Source: Archivesica marissinica
Lineage: Eukaryota; Mollusca; Bivalvia; Venerida; Vesicomyidae
Direction of reading: 5' to 3'
DNA length: 64,000 bases
Assembly (NCBI GenBank): GCA_014843695.1
Contig: CM026400.1
Span: forward strand, 39,411,750-39,475,749
Part shown: positions 45,708 through 60,500 of the stretch, one piece after another
How positions within the stretch are numbered: the stretch's first letter is position 1
Layout: each line of letters begins with the position of its first letter
Position numbers and translations under genes: made by a program
Notes under the pieces: generated by a model
The model's input: the letters and a program-made list of their open reading frames with translations, nothing else
Told to the model about the DNA's origin: nothing
Databases searched by the model: none

Positions 45708-46611
45708 CCATAACTATATGTGTGTATACATTTAGTGTATTGCATCTTTGCTGAATGGCATAGCCATCAGATACATTAACTCCCTACGAACTTTTTGTGT
45801 TTCGTTTCGGCAAGATTGCTCACTGTGGGGTTGTTCGTATCACATGTTTGCCATGCCTTTTCAACTTCACCGATTATATGTATATACAATATACCACTTT
45901 AATATTAGTGTGGGAACTTTCATCCTCAGTTTTAGTATGAATGGCATCGCATTCAGATCATGCCAGGACATACACGGACTAGTTGGCACATATGATTGAT
46001 TCATACATAATTATATTGTATATACATGAACGTGTTGATAATACAATTTACATAACGAATATACCCCCTCACATTCAATTGGAGAGAGTATTTAAGGGTC
46101 ATCGTGTGGTCTGTCGGACGGAATATTGTGTCTTCGCTACATCTAACTTGCTATCTTTGTCCGCACATGTGTTCATATGCTTCGTTTAGCCGGTGCCAGG
46201 GGAAAATGTATGATAAGTATCTATCTAAACTGTAAATAAATTATAAATTGTACTTGTATATAACAATGTATGTATGATATAATTGTAATACTGTTATTGT
46301 AAATTTGTATACATTCTGAACTTGTATTTTTTGAATTTGTATCAACTGCTCATCTATATGGTGGTAATAAAGAATATATATATACCATCAGAACTCAATG
46401 ATAAACCATTCTTGGTTCACAATCTCGCAAGGAAATTTAATGATAACAAACTGTGTATTCTTTATTTTGTCCAACGTCAACATCACCGAGAAGCAAGAAG
46501 ATAGTATTTAATGCTAAATATGACCCCAACCCATCCCAATATTGTTAGAAACATATACTATACTATATGTGTAAATATGACTTAGGCTATTGATCGAATC
46601 AATAAAATAAT

Positions 46612-46792
46612 GTTAAAATTGGACATTACACTTATGTCATAACATAAGGTCCTCAAATATGATGCAAATATAATTAAGTTATGTACAGTATTCCATCTAC
46701 TATACTATTGGACATTACACTTATGTCATAGCATAAGGTCCTCAAATATGATGCAAATACAATTAAGTTATGTACAGTATTCCATCGTTTTG
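46612..46792. repeat. 89-bp satellite, 2 copies (right arm)
   Basis: Reverse-complement units (GGACATTACACTTATGTCAT, GTTATGTACAGTATTCCATC). They correspond to the 16-copy array of the left arm. Confidence 0.93.
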
Positions 46793-47454
46793 AGTTAACC
46801 GCATGATAATGCTTCTAAAAATAAGTAATTATTCTGGGCATATCAGATAATTGGTCAAAATCTATGTCTAGGGCTTTTGTATCAAAGTGTCGGTATGGTC
46901 GCTATGCTTGATCAATATTGATAAAAGTTACTCTCCATCTAGCAACTATTATGATGAACTGCCCCTGTATCTCCTGTATACCATAAGTACGTCAAACAAT
47001 TAGTTTTGAACACCTTTCTTATAGTCTGTTATTTTGCTCGATTGCGATACATGCTGTGCAATGGTTAAATCAATCCCCTCTTGGCATCTCTCTCTAATTC
47101 TTGTGTATCACACAGCAAATCCATAGCCATATGGGTTACTGGGAAACGAATTATTGACCTCAGCTTGTATGGATTGACCGTACAGCTGGTCTAAGTCGGC
47201 GACTCCAGTACCACCGCGACAACTATGTTATTCCATTGTCTTTTCTTTGTAAAAACATTCGTTATATACACAACAAGGAGTACTCTCTAATAAATAATAA
47301 TAATAGTATTAATTAAGCAATTTGGGCAGCTGTACCTACGTCGTTAATAAATTCTTATTATACATCCTTGTCTATTAGATTGTTGGGTTTGTGGAGACTG
47401 TTTTCTTCAATCATCTGGGATTATTCGAGGTAAGGAGCACTGCAGACACTCGAC

Positions 47455-48162
47455 GACCTGAGTAAGGTTGGTGGGTGACGGGGATGTTCCGGACACGGCG
47501 GAATCATCTTACTGTTAGATGACGGGAGGAGCTGTGATTGAATTCATTGTCTCAATGCTGGAATCCTTCAGTATCTATGTAACCTAGGTTATAATTCACG
47601 TCTACTCTAATTAATTTAACATACTAATTTGAGTCAATCTTGCTGACATATATATATAGTCATGTGGCTTACTGTTCTGTCTTGTAGAAGTACGCTCGTT
47701 ACCATAGCATTTATTTCTATCACATGTGAAATGTTTAATAACGTAAACCTACTATTTATATAGAACAGCAGTACAAATCATAATGATACATACCCAGGGA
47801 TGAAGCTATCATAAGATCATAATTTTTCCTGTCTGTCTTTTTATTAGTAGGATATGTGTCCATGATAACACGGGAGTGCAAGGATTACTCGCCCAGGTTG
47901 ATCATGCCACAATATAAACATTATACCTGAATATGTGCATGGTAAATTTAACTTTCACAAGACTAATGTATAAGGAGGAACTTGTGAACTATACAGGGCA
48001 CACTATTAGCCATCAGCTCTCTGACGGACACGTGCCCGTGGACTTACTTCTTCCTTATATCTGTGTGTTTCAATCTGTCTTTCCAACTTATGCTATCCCA
48101 CTATAAGTCACTTACTCTAAATACAATTTAGTGACGGGGATAGCTGATATATCTACACATAC
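47455..48162. other. Intergenic sequence without recognised features
   Basis: The inverted duplication ends at 47454. I see no exon, array or known element until the CTGTCAAG word at 48163. Confidence 0.4.
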
Positions 48163-48512
48163 CTGTCAAGTCTCACGCTTTCGGCGTGAGACTCACGCTT
48201 TTAGACCTCAAATCACACTCTCACGCGTATCTTTAATATTGTCACGCTTTTTCTAAAAAACGATTTACCTACACTAATATCCGTGCTATTTTAAAATCGC
48301 AACACATTAGGTTTCCCAAATTGCTATTTTTAGAATGTCTAGGCTATATTTGAAACTGATCATCGCCCTGTACAATCGTAACTACTCGGAACCGATGTCG
48401 GAACTCTCCGTGCGTTAATAATCACTTATGATTGGCTCCCGAAAACTAACGAAGGCCGAATGTAATGTTTACATTAATTTTGTTAACGGTGTAGACGCTC
48501 TTTTTGTTAACC

Positions 48513-48600
48513 ATGGCTTCAGAATCACAGAGTCCTGTCAAAAAAAAGACGACGAAACTAGCCGGTGCCGCTATATACAAACAGAGGCGTCGCAAGTGGG
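48513..48600 (+). pseudogene. N-terminal protein scrap (MASESQSP...)
   Basis: ATG in a good context (ACCATGG) opens MASESQSPVKKKTTKLAGAA and IYKQRRRKW, a basic N-terminus reminiscent of those of zinc-finger/hAT-type transposon proteins. The frame then enters a 22-bp repeat and loses sense. Probably the remains of an element-encoded protein. Confidence 0.35.
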
Positions 48601-48690
48601 GCCGCAGCCCCAATATTTGGGCGACGCGGCCCCAATATGTGGGCGACATGTCCCCATTATTTTGCCGAGGCGGTCCCAATATTTTGACAA
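48599..48690. repeat. Imperfect 22-bp repeat, 4 copies
   Basis: GGCCCCAATATTTGGGCGAC-like units (GGCCGCAGCCCCAATATT, GCGGCCCCAATATGTGGGCG, TGTCCCCATTATTTTGCC, GCGGTCCCAATATTTTGAC) follow each other. It interrupts the coding-like scrap before it. Confidence 0.65.
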
Positions 48691-49194
48691 GATGGCTCGA
48701 GGTTGTGCGGAGATTAATCCTTACACTTGATTTGTGCCACACAAATGTATTTCGCCGTCCGACACCCGCCCTATACGCTCATACACACACTAAGCATGGG
48801 ACTATGGAAGCAACCCACCCAAAGCCTAGTTTTGTTTTTTCAACAGTAGATCTAATTAGCCTTCAAATATAAATGTTCTCCAAATCATGAAATGTTACTG
48901 CAAAACATCATTTGAATCGGTTACTTGTGCAACTTGCGGCATGCGAAATAGCGACCTGTGTACCGGGAAATCGCGTCGGAGGCGTTCTGGTTTTCCAATT
49001 TTTCGAGGGGGGGGACCCCCAAACCCCCCGCCATACCATGCGGCTCGCGCTTCGCGATTCTAAGTGGACACTTAATTATCCAGTAATTGCTTCTCAAAGG
49101 TCGGCAAATAACGTTTACTGTACGGTTTGTTCTTAGCAATGTGGATAAATGGTATTGCTCAATGAAAAATTGGCAAGTCATACCCGGGTTTGAA

Positions 49195-49258
49195 TTTGTG
49201 CCGGCATTGTAATCAGCCTGATATGGTAACCACTAGACCACGCTGATTTTGCTCAAGC
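49195..49258 (-). mobile_element. tRNA-like remnant
   Basis: On the minus strand TCAGCGTGGTCTAGTGGTTA resembles an A-box head and CAAATTCAAACCCGGGTAT a decayed B-box arm. It is too degenerate to be a tRNA gene; probably a SINE head. Confidence 0.4.
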
Positions 49259-49663
49259 TGGTGACAAATGCTTGCTATTACATCGGAGTGTTATTATAAA
49301 TTGACAACCAAGACAGGTTTGCGCCTGACTTGTAAGTCAATTTAATAAAAAACTTACAAAAAGTTATTTGCAAGCTTTCTTTACCATAAAATGTGTGCTT
49401 GATCAGGTTTTCTTGGTGAAAAGTGTCCTTCATTAGATGCCAAAGTAACATTTCATGTAAGCCATTTGACACCACATATGACGAAAATGAGCCATATAGT
49501 GTATCCAGCTTCCCCCAGACCCCCTGAGGGGCAGCCGCCCCTTCGAACCCCATATCTCACTCCGACACTCGATGCACCCTTGACAGCTCTGTCTATATGA
49601 CTCGGGATCCTCATCAAAAAGTCTTAATAAACTAATCGAAACCTGTAATAAGTCTTCCAATTC

Positions 49664-49768
49664 AGTAGTGGACAGTAATAGATCAATTCTTATCTGTTAG
49701 TAGTGGACAGTAATATATCAATTCTTATCTTTTAGTAGTGGACAGTAATAGATCAATTCTTATCTTTT
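49664..49768. repeat. 35-bp tandem repeat, 3 copies, beside the megasatellite
   Basis: AGTAGTGGACAGTAATAGAT followed by CAATTCTTATCTTTT starts at 49664, 49699 and 49734. It abuts the first unit of the 36-bp array and is unrelated to it. Confidence 0.93.
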
Positions 49769-50388
49769 GACAGGGATATATGATAATACATATAATGGGT
49801 CTGGGGATATATGATCATACATATAATGGGTATGTGACGGGGATATATGATCATACATATAATGGGTCTGTGACGGGGATATATGATCATACATATAATG
49901 GGTCTGTGACGGGGATATATGATCATACATATAATGGGTCTGTGACGGGGATATATGATCATACATATAATGTGTCTGTGACGGGGATATATGATCATAC
50001 ATATAATGGGTCTATGACGGGGATATATGATCATACATATAATGTGTATGTGACTGGGATATATGGTCATACATGTAATGGTCTGTGACGGGGATATATG
50101 ATCATACATGTAATGGTCTGTGACGGGGATATATGATCATACATATAATGGGTATGTGACGGGGATATATGATCATACATGTAATGGGTATGTGACAGGG
50201 ATATATGATCACACATGTAATGGGTATGTGACGGGGATATATGATCATACATATAATGGGTATGTGACGGGGATATATGATCATACATGTAATGGGTATG
50301 TGACTGGGATATATGATCACACATGTAATGGGTATGTGACGGGGATATATGATCATACATATAATGGGTATGTGACGGGGATATATGA

Positions 50389-53300
50389 TCATACATATAA
50401 TGGTCTGTGACTGGGATATATGATCATACATGTAATGGGTCTGTGACTGGGATATATGATCATACATGTAATGGGTCTGTGACTGGGATATATGATCACA
50501 CATATAATGTGTCTGTGACGGGGATATATGATCATACATATAATGGGTCTGTGACGGGGATATATGATCATACATGTAATGGGTATGTGACAGGGATATA
50601 TGATCACACATGTAATGGGTATGTGACCGGGATATATAATCATACATATAATGGTCTGTGACGGGGATATATGATCATACATGTAATGGGTCTGTGACAG
50701 GGATATATGATCATACATGTAATGGGTCTGTGACAGGGATATATGATCATACATATAATGGTCTGTGACGGGGATATATGATCATACATGTAATGTGTCT
50801 GTGACGGGGATATATGATCATACATATAATAGGTATGTGACGGGGATATATGATCACACATGTAATGGGTCTGTGATGGGGATATATGATCATACATATA
50901 ATGGGTCTGTGACAGGGATATATGATCATACATATAATGGGTATGTGACAGGGATATATGATCATACATATAATGGGTCTGTGACGGGGATATATGATCA
51001 TACATATAATGGGTATGTGACAGGGATATATGATCATACATATAATGGTATTTGACTGGGATATATGATAATACATATAATGGGTCTGGGGATATATGAT
51101 CATACATATAATGGGTCTGTGACGGGGATATATGATCATACATATAATGGGTCTGTGACGGGGATATATGATCATACATATAATGTGTATGTGACTGGGA
51201 TATATGGTCATACATGTAATGGTCTGTGACGGGGATATATGATCATACATGTAATGGTCTGTGACGGGGATATATGATCACACATATAATGGGTCTGTGA
51301 CAGGGATATATGATCATACATGTAATGTGTCTGTGACGGGGATATATGATCATACATGTAATGGGTTTGTGACTGGGATATATGATCATACATGTAATGG
51401 GTATGTGACGGGGATATATGATCACACATGTAATGGGTATGTGACGGGGATATATGATCACACATGTAATGGGTATGTGACTGGGATATATGATCACACA
51501 TGTAATGGGTATGTGACGGGGATATATGATCATACATATGATAGGTATGTGACGGGATATATGATCATACATGTAATGTGTCTGTGATGGGGATATATGA
51601 TCATACATGTAATGTGTCTGTGACGGGGATATATGATCATACATGTAATGTGTCTGTGACGGGGATATATGATCATACATGTAATGTGTCTGTGATGGGG
51701 ATATATGATCATACATGTAATGTGTCTGTGACGGGGATATATGATCATACATGTAATGTGTCTGTGACGGGGATATATGATCATACATGTAATGTGTCTG
51801 TGATGGGGATATATGATCATACATGTAATGTGTCTGTGACGGGGATATATGATCATACATGTAATGTGTCTGTGACGGGGATATATGATCATACATGTAA
51901 TGTGTCTGTGATGGGGATATATGATCATACATGTAATGTGTCTGTGACGGGGATATATGATCATACATGTAATGTGTCTGTGACGGGGATATATGATCAT
52001 ACATGTAATGGGTATGTGACCGGGATATATGATCATACATGTAATGGGTCTGTGACGGGGATATATGATCATACATATAATGGTCTGTGACTGGGATATA
52101 TGATCATACATGTAATGGGTCTGTGACGGGGATATATGATCACACATATAATGTGTCTGTGACGGGGATATATGATCACACATATAATGTGTCTGTGACT
52201 GGGGATATATGATCATACATATAATGTGTCTGTGACGGGGATATATGATCATACATGTAATGTGTCTGTGACGGGGATATATGATCATACATGTAATGTG
52301 TCTGTGATGGGGATATATGATCATACATGTAATGTGTCTGTGACGGGGATATATGATCATACATGTAATGTGTCTGTGACGGGGATATATGATCATACAT
52401 GTAATGGGTATGTGACCGGGATATATGATCATACATGTAATGGGTCTGTGACGGGGATATATGATCATACATATAATGGTCTGTGACTGGGATATATGAT
52501 CATACATGTAATGGGTCTGTGACGGGGATATATGATCACACATATAATGTGTCTGTGACGGGGATATATGATCACACATATAATGTGTCTGTGACTGGGG
52601 ATATATGATCATACATATAATGTGTCTGTGACGGGGATATATGATCATACATATAATGGTCTGTGACTGGGATATATGATCATACATGTAATGTGTCTGT
52701 GACGGGGATATATGGTCATACATATTATAGGTATGTGACAGGGATATATGGTCATACATGTAATGGATCTGTGACGGGGATATATGATCATATATGTGTC
52801 TGTGACGGGGATATATGATCATACATATAATGGGTATGTGACGGCGATATATGATCATACATGCAATGGGTCAGTGACAGGGATATATGATCATACATGT
52901 AATGTTTATGTGACAGGGATATATGATCATACATGTAATGTTTATGTGACAGGGATATATGATCATACATGTAATGGGTATGTGACGGGGATATATGATC
53001 ATACATATAATGGTCTGTGACTGGGATATATGATCATACATATAATGTGTCTGTGACGGGGATATATGATCATGCATATAATGGGTTTGTGACTGGGATA
53101 TATGATCACACATGTAATGGGTATGTGACTGGGATTTATGAGCATACATATAATGGGTCTGTGACAGGGATATATGATCATACATGTAATGGGTTTGTGA
53201 CTGGGATATATGATCACACATGTAATGGGTATGTGGCCGGGATATATGATCATACATATAATGGTCTGTGACGGGGATATATGATCATACATGTAATGGG

Positions 53301-56300
53301 TCTGTGACAGGGATATATGATCATACATGTAATGGGTATGTGACAGGGATATATGAGCATACATGTAATGGGTCTGTGATGGGGATATATGATCATACAT
53401 ATAATGGTCTGTGACTGGGATATATGATCATACATGTAATGGGTCTGTGACGGGGATATATGATCATACATATAATGGTCTGTGACTGGAATATATGATC
53501 ATACATGTAATGGGTCTGTGACTGGGATATATGATCACACATGTAATGGGTATGTGACCGGGATATATGATCATACATATAATGGTCTGTGACGGGGATA
53601 TATGATCATACATATAATGGGTCTGTGACGGGGATATATGATCATACATATAATGGGTATGTGACGGGGATATATGATCATACATGTAATGGGTATGTGA
53701 CCGGGATATATGATCATACATATAATTGGTCTGTGACAGGGATATATGATCATACATATAATGGGTATGTGACAGGGATATATGATCATACATGTAATGT
53801 GTCTGTGACGGGGATATATGATCATACATGTAATGGGTATGTGACCGGGATATATGATCATACATGTAATGGGTCTGTGACGGGGATATATGATCATACA
53901 TATAATGGTCTGTGACTGGGATATATGATCATACATGTAATGGGTCTGTGACGGGGATATATGATCACACATATAATGTGTCTGTGACGGGGATATATGA
54001 TCACACATATAATGTGTCTGTGACTGGGGATATATGATCATACATATAATGTGTCTGTGACGGGGATATATGATCATACATGTAATGTGTCTGTGACGGG
54101 GATATATGATCATACATGTAATGTGTCTGTGATGGGGATATATGATCATACATGTAATGTGTCTGTGACGGGGATATATGATCATACATGTAATGTGTCT
54201 GTGACGGGGATATATGATCATACATGTAATGGGTATGTGACCGGGATATATGATCATACATGTAATGGGTCTGTGACGGGGATATATGATCATACATATA
54301 ATGGTCTGTGACTGGGATATATGATCATACATGTAATGGGTCTGTGACGGGGATATATGATCACACATATAATGTGTCTGTGACGGGGATATATGATCAC
54401 ACATATAATGTGTCTGTGACTGGGGATATATGATCATACATATAATGTGTCTGTGACGGGGATATATGATCATACATATAATGGTCTGTGACTGGGATAT
54501 ATGATCATACATGTAATGTGTCTGTGACGGGGATATATGGTCATACATATTATAGGTATGTGACAGGGATATATGGTCATACATGTAATGGATCTGTGAC
54601 GGGGATATATGATCATATATGTGTCTGTGACGGGGATATATGATCATACATATAATGGGTATGTGACGGGGATATATGATCATACATGCAATGGGTCAGT
54701 GACAGGGATATATGATCATACATGTAATGTTTATGTGACAGGGATATATGATCATACATGTAATGTTTATGTGACAGGGATATATGATCATACATGTAAT
54801 GGGTATGTGACGGGGATATATGATCATACATATAATGGTCTGTGACTGGGATATATGATCATACATATAATGTGTCTGTGACGGGGATATATGATCATGC
54901 ATATAATGGGTTTGTGACTGGGATATATGATCACACATGTAATGGGTATGTGACTGGGATTTATGAGCATACATATAATGGGTCTGTGACAGGGATATAT
55001 GATCATACATGTAATGGGTTTGTGACTGGGATATATGATCACACATGTAATGGGTATGTGGCCGGGATATATGATCATACATATAATGGTCTGTGACGGG
55101 GATATATGATCATACATGTAATGGGTCTGTGACAGGGATATATGATCATACATGTAATGGGTATGTGACAGGGATATATGAGCATACATGTAATGGGTCT
55201 GTGATGGGGATATATGATCATACATATAATGGTCTGTGACTGGGATATATGATCATACATGTAATGGGTCTGTGACGGGGATATATGATCATACATATAA
55301 TGGTCTGTGACTGGGATATATGATCATACATGTAATGGGTCTGTGACTGGGATATATGATCACACATGTAATGGGTATGTGACCGGGATATATGATCATA
55401 CATATAATGGTCTGTGACGGGGATATATGATCATACATATAATGGGTCTGTGACGGGGATATATGATCATACATATAATGGGTATGTGACGGGGATATAT
55501 GATCATACATGTAATGGGTATGTGACCGGGATATATGATCATACATATAATTGGTCTGTGACAGGGATATATGATCATACATATAATGGGTATGTGACAG
55601 GGATATATGATCATACATATAATGGGTATGTGACAGGGATATATGATCATACATATAATAGGTATGTGACAGGGATATATGATCACACATGTAATGGGTA
55701 TGTGACGGGGATATATGATCATACATATAATGTGTCTGTGACGGGGATATATGATCATACATATGATAGGTATGTGACGGGGATATATGATCATACATGT
55801 AATGTGTCTGTGACGGGGATATATGATCATACATGTAATGGGTGTGTGACCGGGATATATGATCATACATGTAATGGGTCTGTGACGGGGATATATGATC
55901 ATACATATAATTGTCTGTGACTGGGATATATGATCATACATGTAATGGGTCTGTGACTGGGATATATGATCATACATGTAATGGGTCTGTGACTGTGATA
56001 TATGATCACACATATAATGTGTCTGTGACGGGGATATATGATCATACATATAATGGGTCTGTGACGGGGATATATGATCATACATGTAATGGGTATGTGA
56101 CAGGGATATATGATCACACATGTAATGGGTATGTGACCGGGATATATAATCATACATATAATGGTCTGTGACGGGGATATATGATCATACATGTAATGGG
56201 TCTGTGACAGGGATATATGATCATACATGTAATGGGTCTGTGACAGGGATATATGATCATACATATAATGGTCTGTGACGGGGATATATGATCATACATG

Positions 56301-57564
56301 TAATGTGTCTGTGACGGGGATATATGATCATACATATAATAGGTATGTGACGGGGATATATGATCACACATGTAATGGGTCTGTGATGGGGATATATGAT
56401 CATACATATAATGGGTCTGTGACAGGGATATATGATCATACATATAATGGGTATTTGACAGGGATATATGATCATACATATAATGGGTATGTGACAGGGA
56501 TATATGATCATACATATAATGGTATTTGACTGGGATATATGATAATACATATAATGGGTCTGGGGATATATGATCATACATATAATGGGTCTGTGACGGG
56601 GATATATGATCATACATATAATGGGTCTGTGACGGGGATATATGATCATACATATAATGTGTATGTGACTGGGATATATGGTCATACATGTAATGGTCTG
56701 TGACGGGGATATATGATCATACATGTAATGGTCTGTGACGGGGATATATGATCACACATATAATGGGTCTGTGACAGGGATATATGATCATACATGTAAT
56801 GTGTCTGTGACGGGGATATATGATCATACATGTAATGGGTTTGTGACTGGGATATATGATCATACATGTAATGGGTATGTGACGGGGATATATGATCACA
56901 CATGTAATGGGTATGTGACGGGGATATATGATCACACATGTAATGGGTATGTGACTGGGATATATGATCACACATGTAATGGGTATGTGACGGGGATATA
57001 TGATCATACATATGATAGGTATGTGACGGGATATATGATCATACATGTAATGTGTCTGTGATGGGGATATATGATCATACATGTAATGTGTCTGTGACGG
57101 GGATATATGATCATACATATAATGTGTCTGTGACGGGGATATATGATCATACATATAATGTGTCTGTGATGGGGATATATGATCATACATGTAATGTGTC
57201 TGTGACGGGGATATATGATCATACATGTAATGTGTCTGTGACGGGGATATATGATCATACATGTAATGTGTCTGTGATGGGGATATATGATCATACATGT
57301 AATGTGTCTGTGACGGGGATATATGATCATACATGTAATGTGTCTGTGACGGGGATATATGATCATACATGTAATGTGTCTGTGATGGGGATATATGATC
57401 ATACATGTAATGTGTCTGTGACGGGGATATATGATCATACATGTAATGTGTCTGTGACGGGGATATATGATCATACATGTAATGGGTATGTGACCGGGAT
57501 ATATGATCATACATGTAATGGGTCTGTGACGGGGATATATGATCATACATATAATGGTCTGTGA
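50389..57564. repeat. Dispersed about 5.5-kb higher-order duplication within the megasatellite
   Basis: 50389-51215 recurs at 55899-56689 with offset 5510, and 51208-52076 recurs at 56682-57550 with offset 5474. The change of exactly 36 bases marks the loss of one unit in the second copy (around 56450-56500). Further related blocks occur at 57826, 61481 and 62698. Confidence 0.8.
51950..55600. repeat. Tandem 1825-bp higher-order block within the megasatellite
   Basis: Segments from about 51950-53774 recur at about 53775-55600 with a constant 1825-base offset (for example TGATCATATATGTGTCTGTG near 52787 and 54612). 1825 is not a multiple of 36 because each block contains shortened units. The two blocks look nearly identical, implying recent duplication. 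Confidence 0.85.
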
Positions 57565-60500
57565 CTGGGATATATGATCATACATGTAATGGGTCTGTGA
57601 CGGGGATATATGATCACACATATAATGTGTCTGTGACGGGGATATATGATCACACATATAATGTGTCTGTGACTGGGGATATATGATCATACATATAATG
57701 GTCTGTGACTGGGATATATGATCATACATGTAATGTGTCTGTGACGGGGATATATGGTCATACATATTATAGGTATGTGACAGGGATATATGGTCATACA
57801 TGTAATGGATCTGTGACGGGGATATATGATCATATATGTGTCTGTGACGGGGATATATGATCATACATATAATGGGTATGTGACGGGGATATATGATCAT
57901 ACATGCAATGGGTCAGTGACAGGGATATATGATCATACATGTAATGTTTATGTGACAGGGATATATGATCATACATGTAATGTTTATGTGACAGGGATAT
58001 ATGATCATACATGTAATGGGTATGTGACGGGGATATATGATCATACATGTAATGGGTATGTGACGGGGATATATGATCATACATATAATGGTCTGTGACT
58101 GGGATATATGATCATACATATAATGTGTCTGTGACGGGGATATATGATCATGCATATAATGGGTTTGTGACTGGGATATATGATCACACATGTAATGGGT
58201 ATGTGACTGGGATATATGATCATACATATAATGGGTTTGTGACTGGGATATATGATCACACATGTAATGGGTATGTGACCGGGATATATGATCATACATG
58301 TAATGTGTATGTGACGGGGATATATGATCATACATATAATGGGTATGTGACAGGGATATATGATCATACATATAATGGGTATGTGACGGGGATATATGAT
58401 CATACATATAATGGGTATGTGACGGGAATATATGATCATACATATAATGGTCTGTGACAGGGATATATGATCATACATGTAATGTGTCTGTGATGGGGAT
58501 ATATGATAATACATGTAATGTGTCTGTGACGGGGATATATGATCATACATGTAATGGGTATGTGACCGGGATATATGATCATACATGTAATGGGTCTGTG
58601 ACGGGGATATATGATCATACATGTAATGTGTCTGTGACGGGGATATATGATCATACATATAATGGGTCTGTGACGGGGATTATGATCATACATGTAATGT
58701 GTCTGTGACGGGGATATATGACCATAGATGTAATGGGTATGTGACCGGAATATATGATCATACATATAATGGTCTGTGACGGGGATATATGATCATACAT
58801 GTAATGTGTCTGTGACGGGGATATATGATCATACATATAATGGGTATGTGACTGGGATATATGACCACACATGTAATGGGTATGTGACGGGGATATATGA
58901 TCATACATATAATGGGTATGTGACAGGGATATATGATCATACATGTAATGTTTATGTGACAGGGATATATGATCATACATGTAATGTTTATGTGACAGGG
59001 ATATATGATCATACATGTAATGGGTATGTGACAGGGATATATGATCATACATATAATGTGTCTGTGACGGGGATATATGATCATGCATATAATGGGTTTG
59101 TGACTGGGATATATGATCACACATGTAATGGGTATGTGACTGGGATATATGATCATACATATAATGGGTATGTGACTGGGATATATGATCACACATGTAA
59201 TGGGTATGTGACCGGGATATATGATCATACATATAATGGGTATGTGATGGGGATATATGATCATACATATAATGGGTATGTGACGGGGATATATGATCAT
59301 ACATATAATGGGTCTGTGACAGGGATATATGATCATACATATAATGGGTATGTGACGGGGATATATGATCATACATATAATGGGTCTGTGACTGGGATAT
59401 ATGATCATACATGTAATGTGTCAGTGATGGGGATATATGATCATACATGTAATGTGTCTGTGATGGGGATATATGATCATACATGTAATGTGTCTGTGAC
59501 GGGGATATATGATCATACATGTAATGGGTATGTGACCGGGATATATGATCATACATGTAATGGGTCTGTGACGGGGATATATGATCATACATGTAATGTG
59601 TCTGTGACGGGGATATATGATCATACATATAATGGGTCTGTGACGGGGATATATGATCATACAGGTAATGGGTATGTGACTGGGATATATGATCACACAT
59701 GTAATGGGTATGTGACGGGGATATATGATCATACATATAATGGGTATGTGACGGGGATATATGATCATACATGTAATGGGTATGTGACAGGGATATATGA
59801 TCATACATATAATGGGTATGTGACGGGGATATATGATCATACATGTAATGGGTCTGTGACGGGGATATATGATCATACATATAATGGGTATGTGACCGTG
59901 ATATATGATCATACATGTAATGGGTCTGTGACGGGGATATATGATCATACATGTAATGGGTCTGTGACGGGGATATATGATCATACATATAATGGTCTGT
60001 GACTGGGATATATGATCATACATGTAATGGGTCTGTGACTGGGATATATGATCACACATATAATGGGTATGTGACGGGGATATATGATCATACATATAAT
60101 GGGTATGTGACAGGGATATATGATCATACATGTAATGGGTCTGTGACTGGGATATATGATCACACATATAATGTGTCTGTCACGGGGATATATGATCATA
60201 CATATAATGGGTATGTGACCGGGATATATGATCATACATATAATGGTCTGTGACGGGGATATATGATCATACATGTAATGGGTCTGTGACAGGGATATAT
60301 GATCATACATGAAATGGGTATGTGACAGGGATATATGAGCATACATGTAATGGGTCTGTGATGGGGATATATGATCACACATGTAATGGGTATGTGACCG
60401 GGATATATGATCATACATATAATGGTCTGTGACGGGGATATATGATCATACATATAATGGGTCTGTGACGGGGATATATGATCATACATATAATGGGTAT

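Larger units (their letters stand above)
40715..46385 (+). mobile_element. LINE retrotransposon, about 5.7 kb, inserted in the right arm
   Basis: The limits come from comparison with the empty left arm: homology stops at 40714 and resumes at 46386. The element holds an ORF1 with coiled coil, an ORF2 with APE endonuclease and RT, and a 3' UTR of about 680 bases ending TAATAAAGAATATATATATA. Three frameshifts make it inactive. No target duplication is seen; 76 target bases are deleted instead. It appears close to full length. Confidence 0.88.
38525..47454. repeat. Right arm of the large inverted duplication
   Basis: Reverse complement of 30401-34996. It runs from the SINE-A at 38525 to CACTCGAC at 47454. 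It is interrupted by a LINE at 40715-46385, where 76 bases present in the left arm (32734-32809) are missing. The 89-bp satellite has only two units here. Confidence 0.9.
48163..49586. mobile_element. Possible decayed DNA transposon
   Basis: CTGTCAAG at 48163 faces CTTGACAG ending at 49586. Inward of each end is a related GGCGTGAGA / GGAGTGAGA word, at unequal distances. The left end contains a hairpin (TCTCACGC, GCGTGAGA). Inside are a short coding-like segment (48513-48600) and two GGGGG/CCCCC-rich blocks (about 49007-49032 and 49511-49552). No target duplication was found, so the limits are tentative. Confidence 0.3.
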
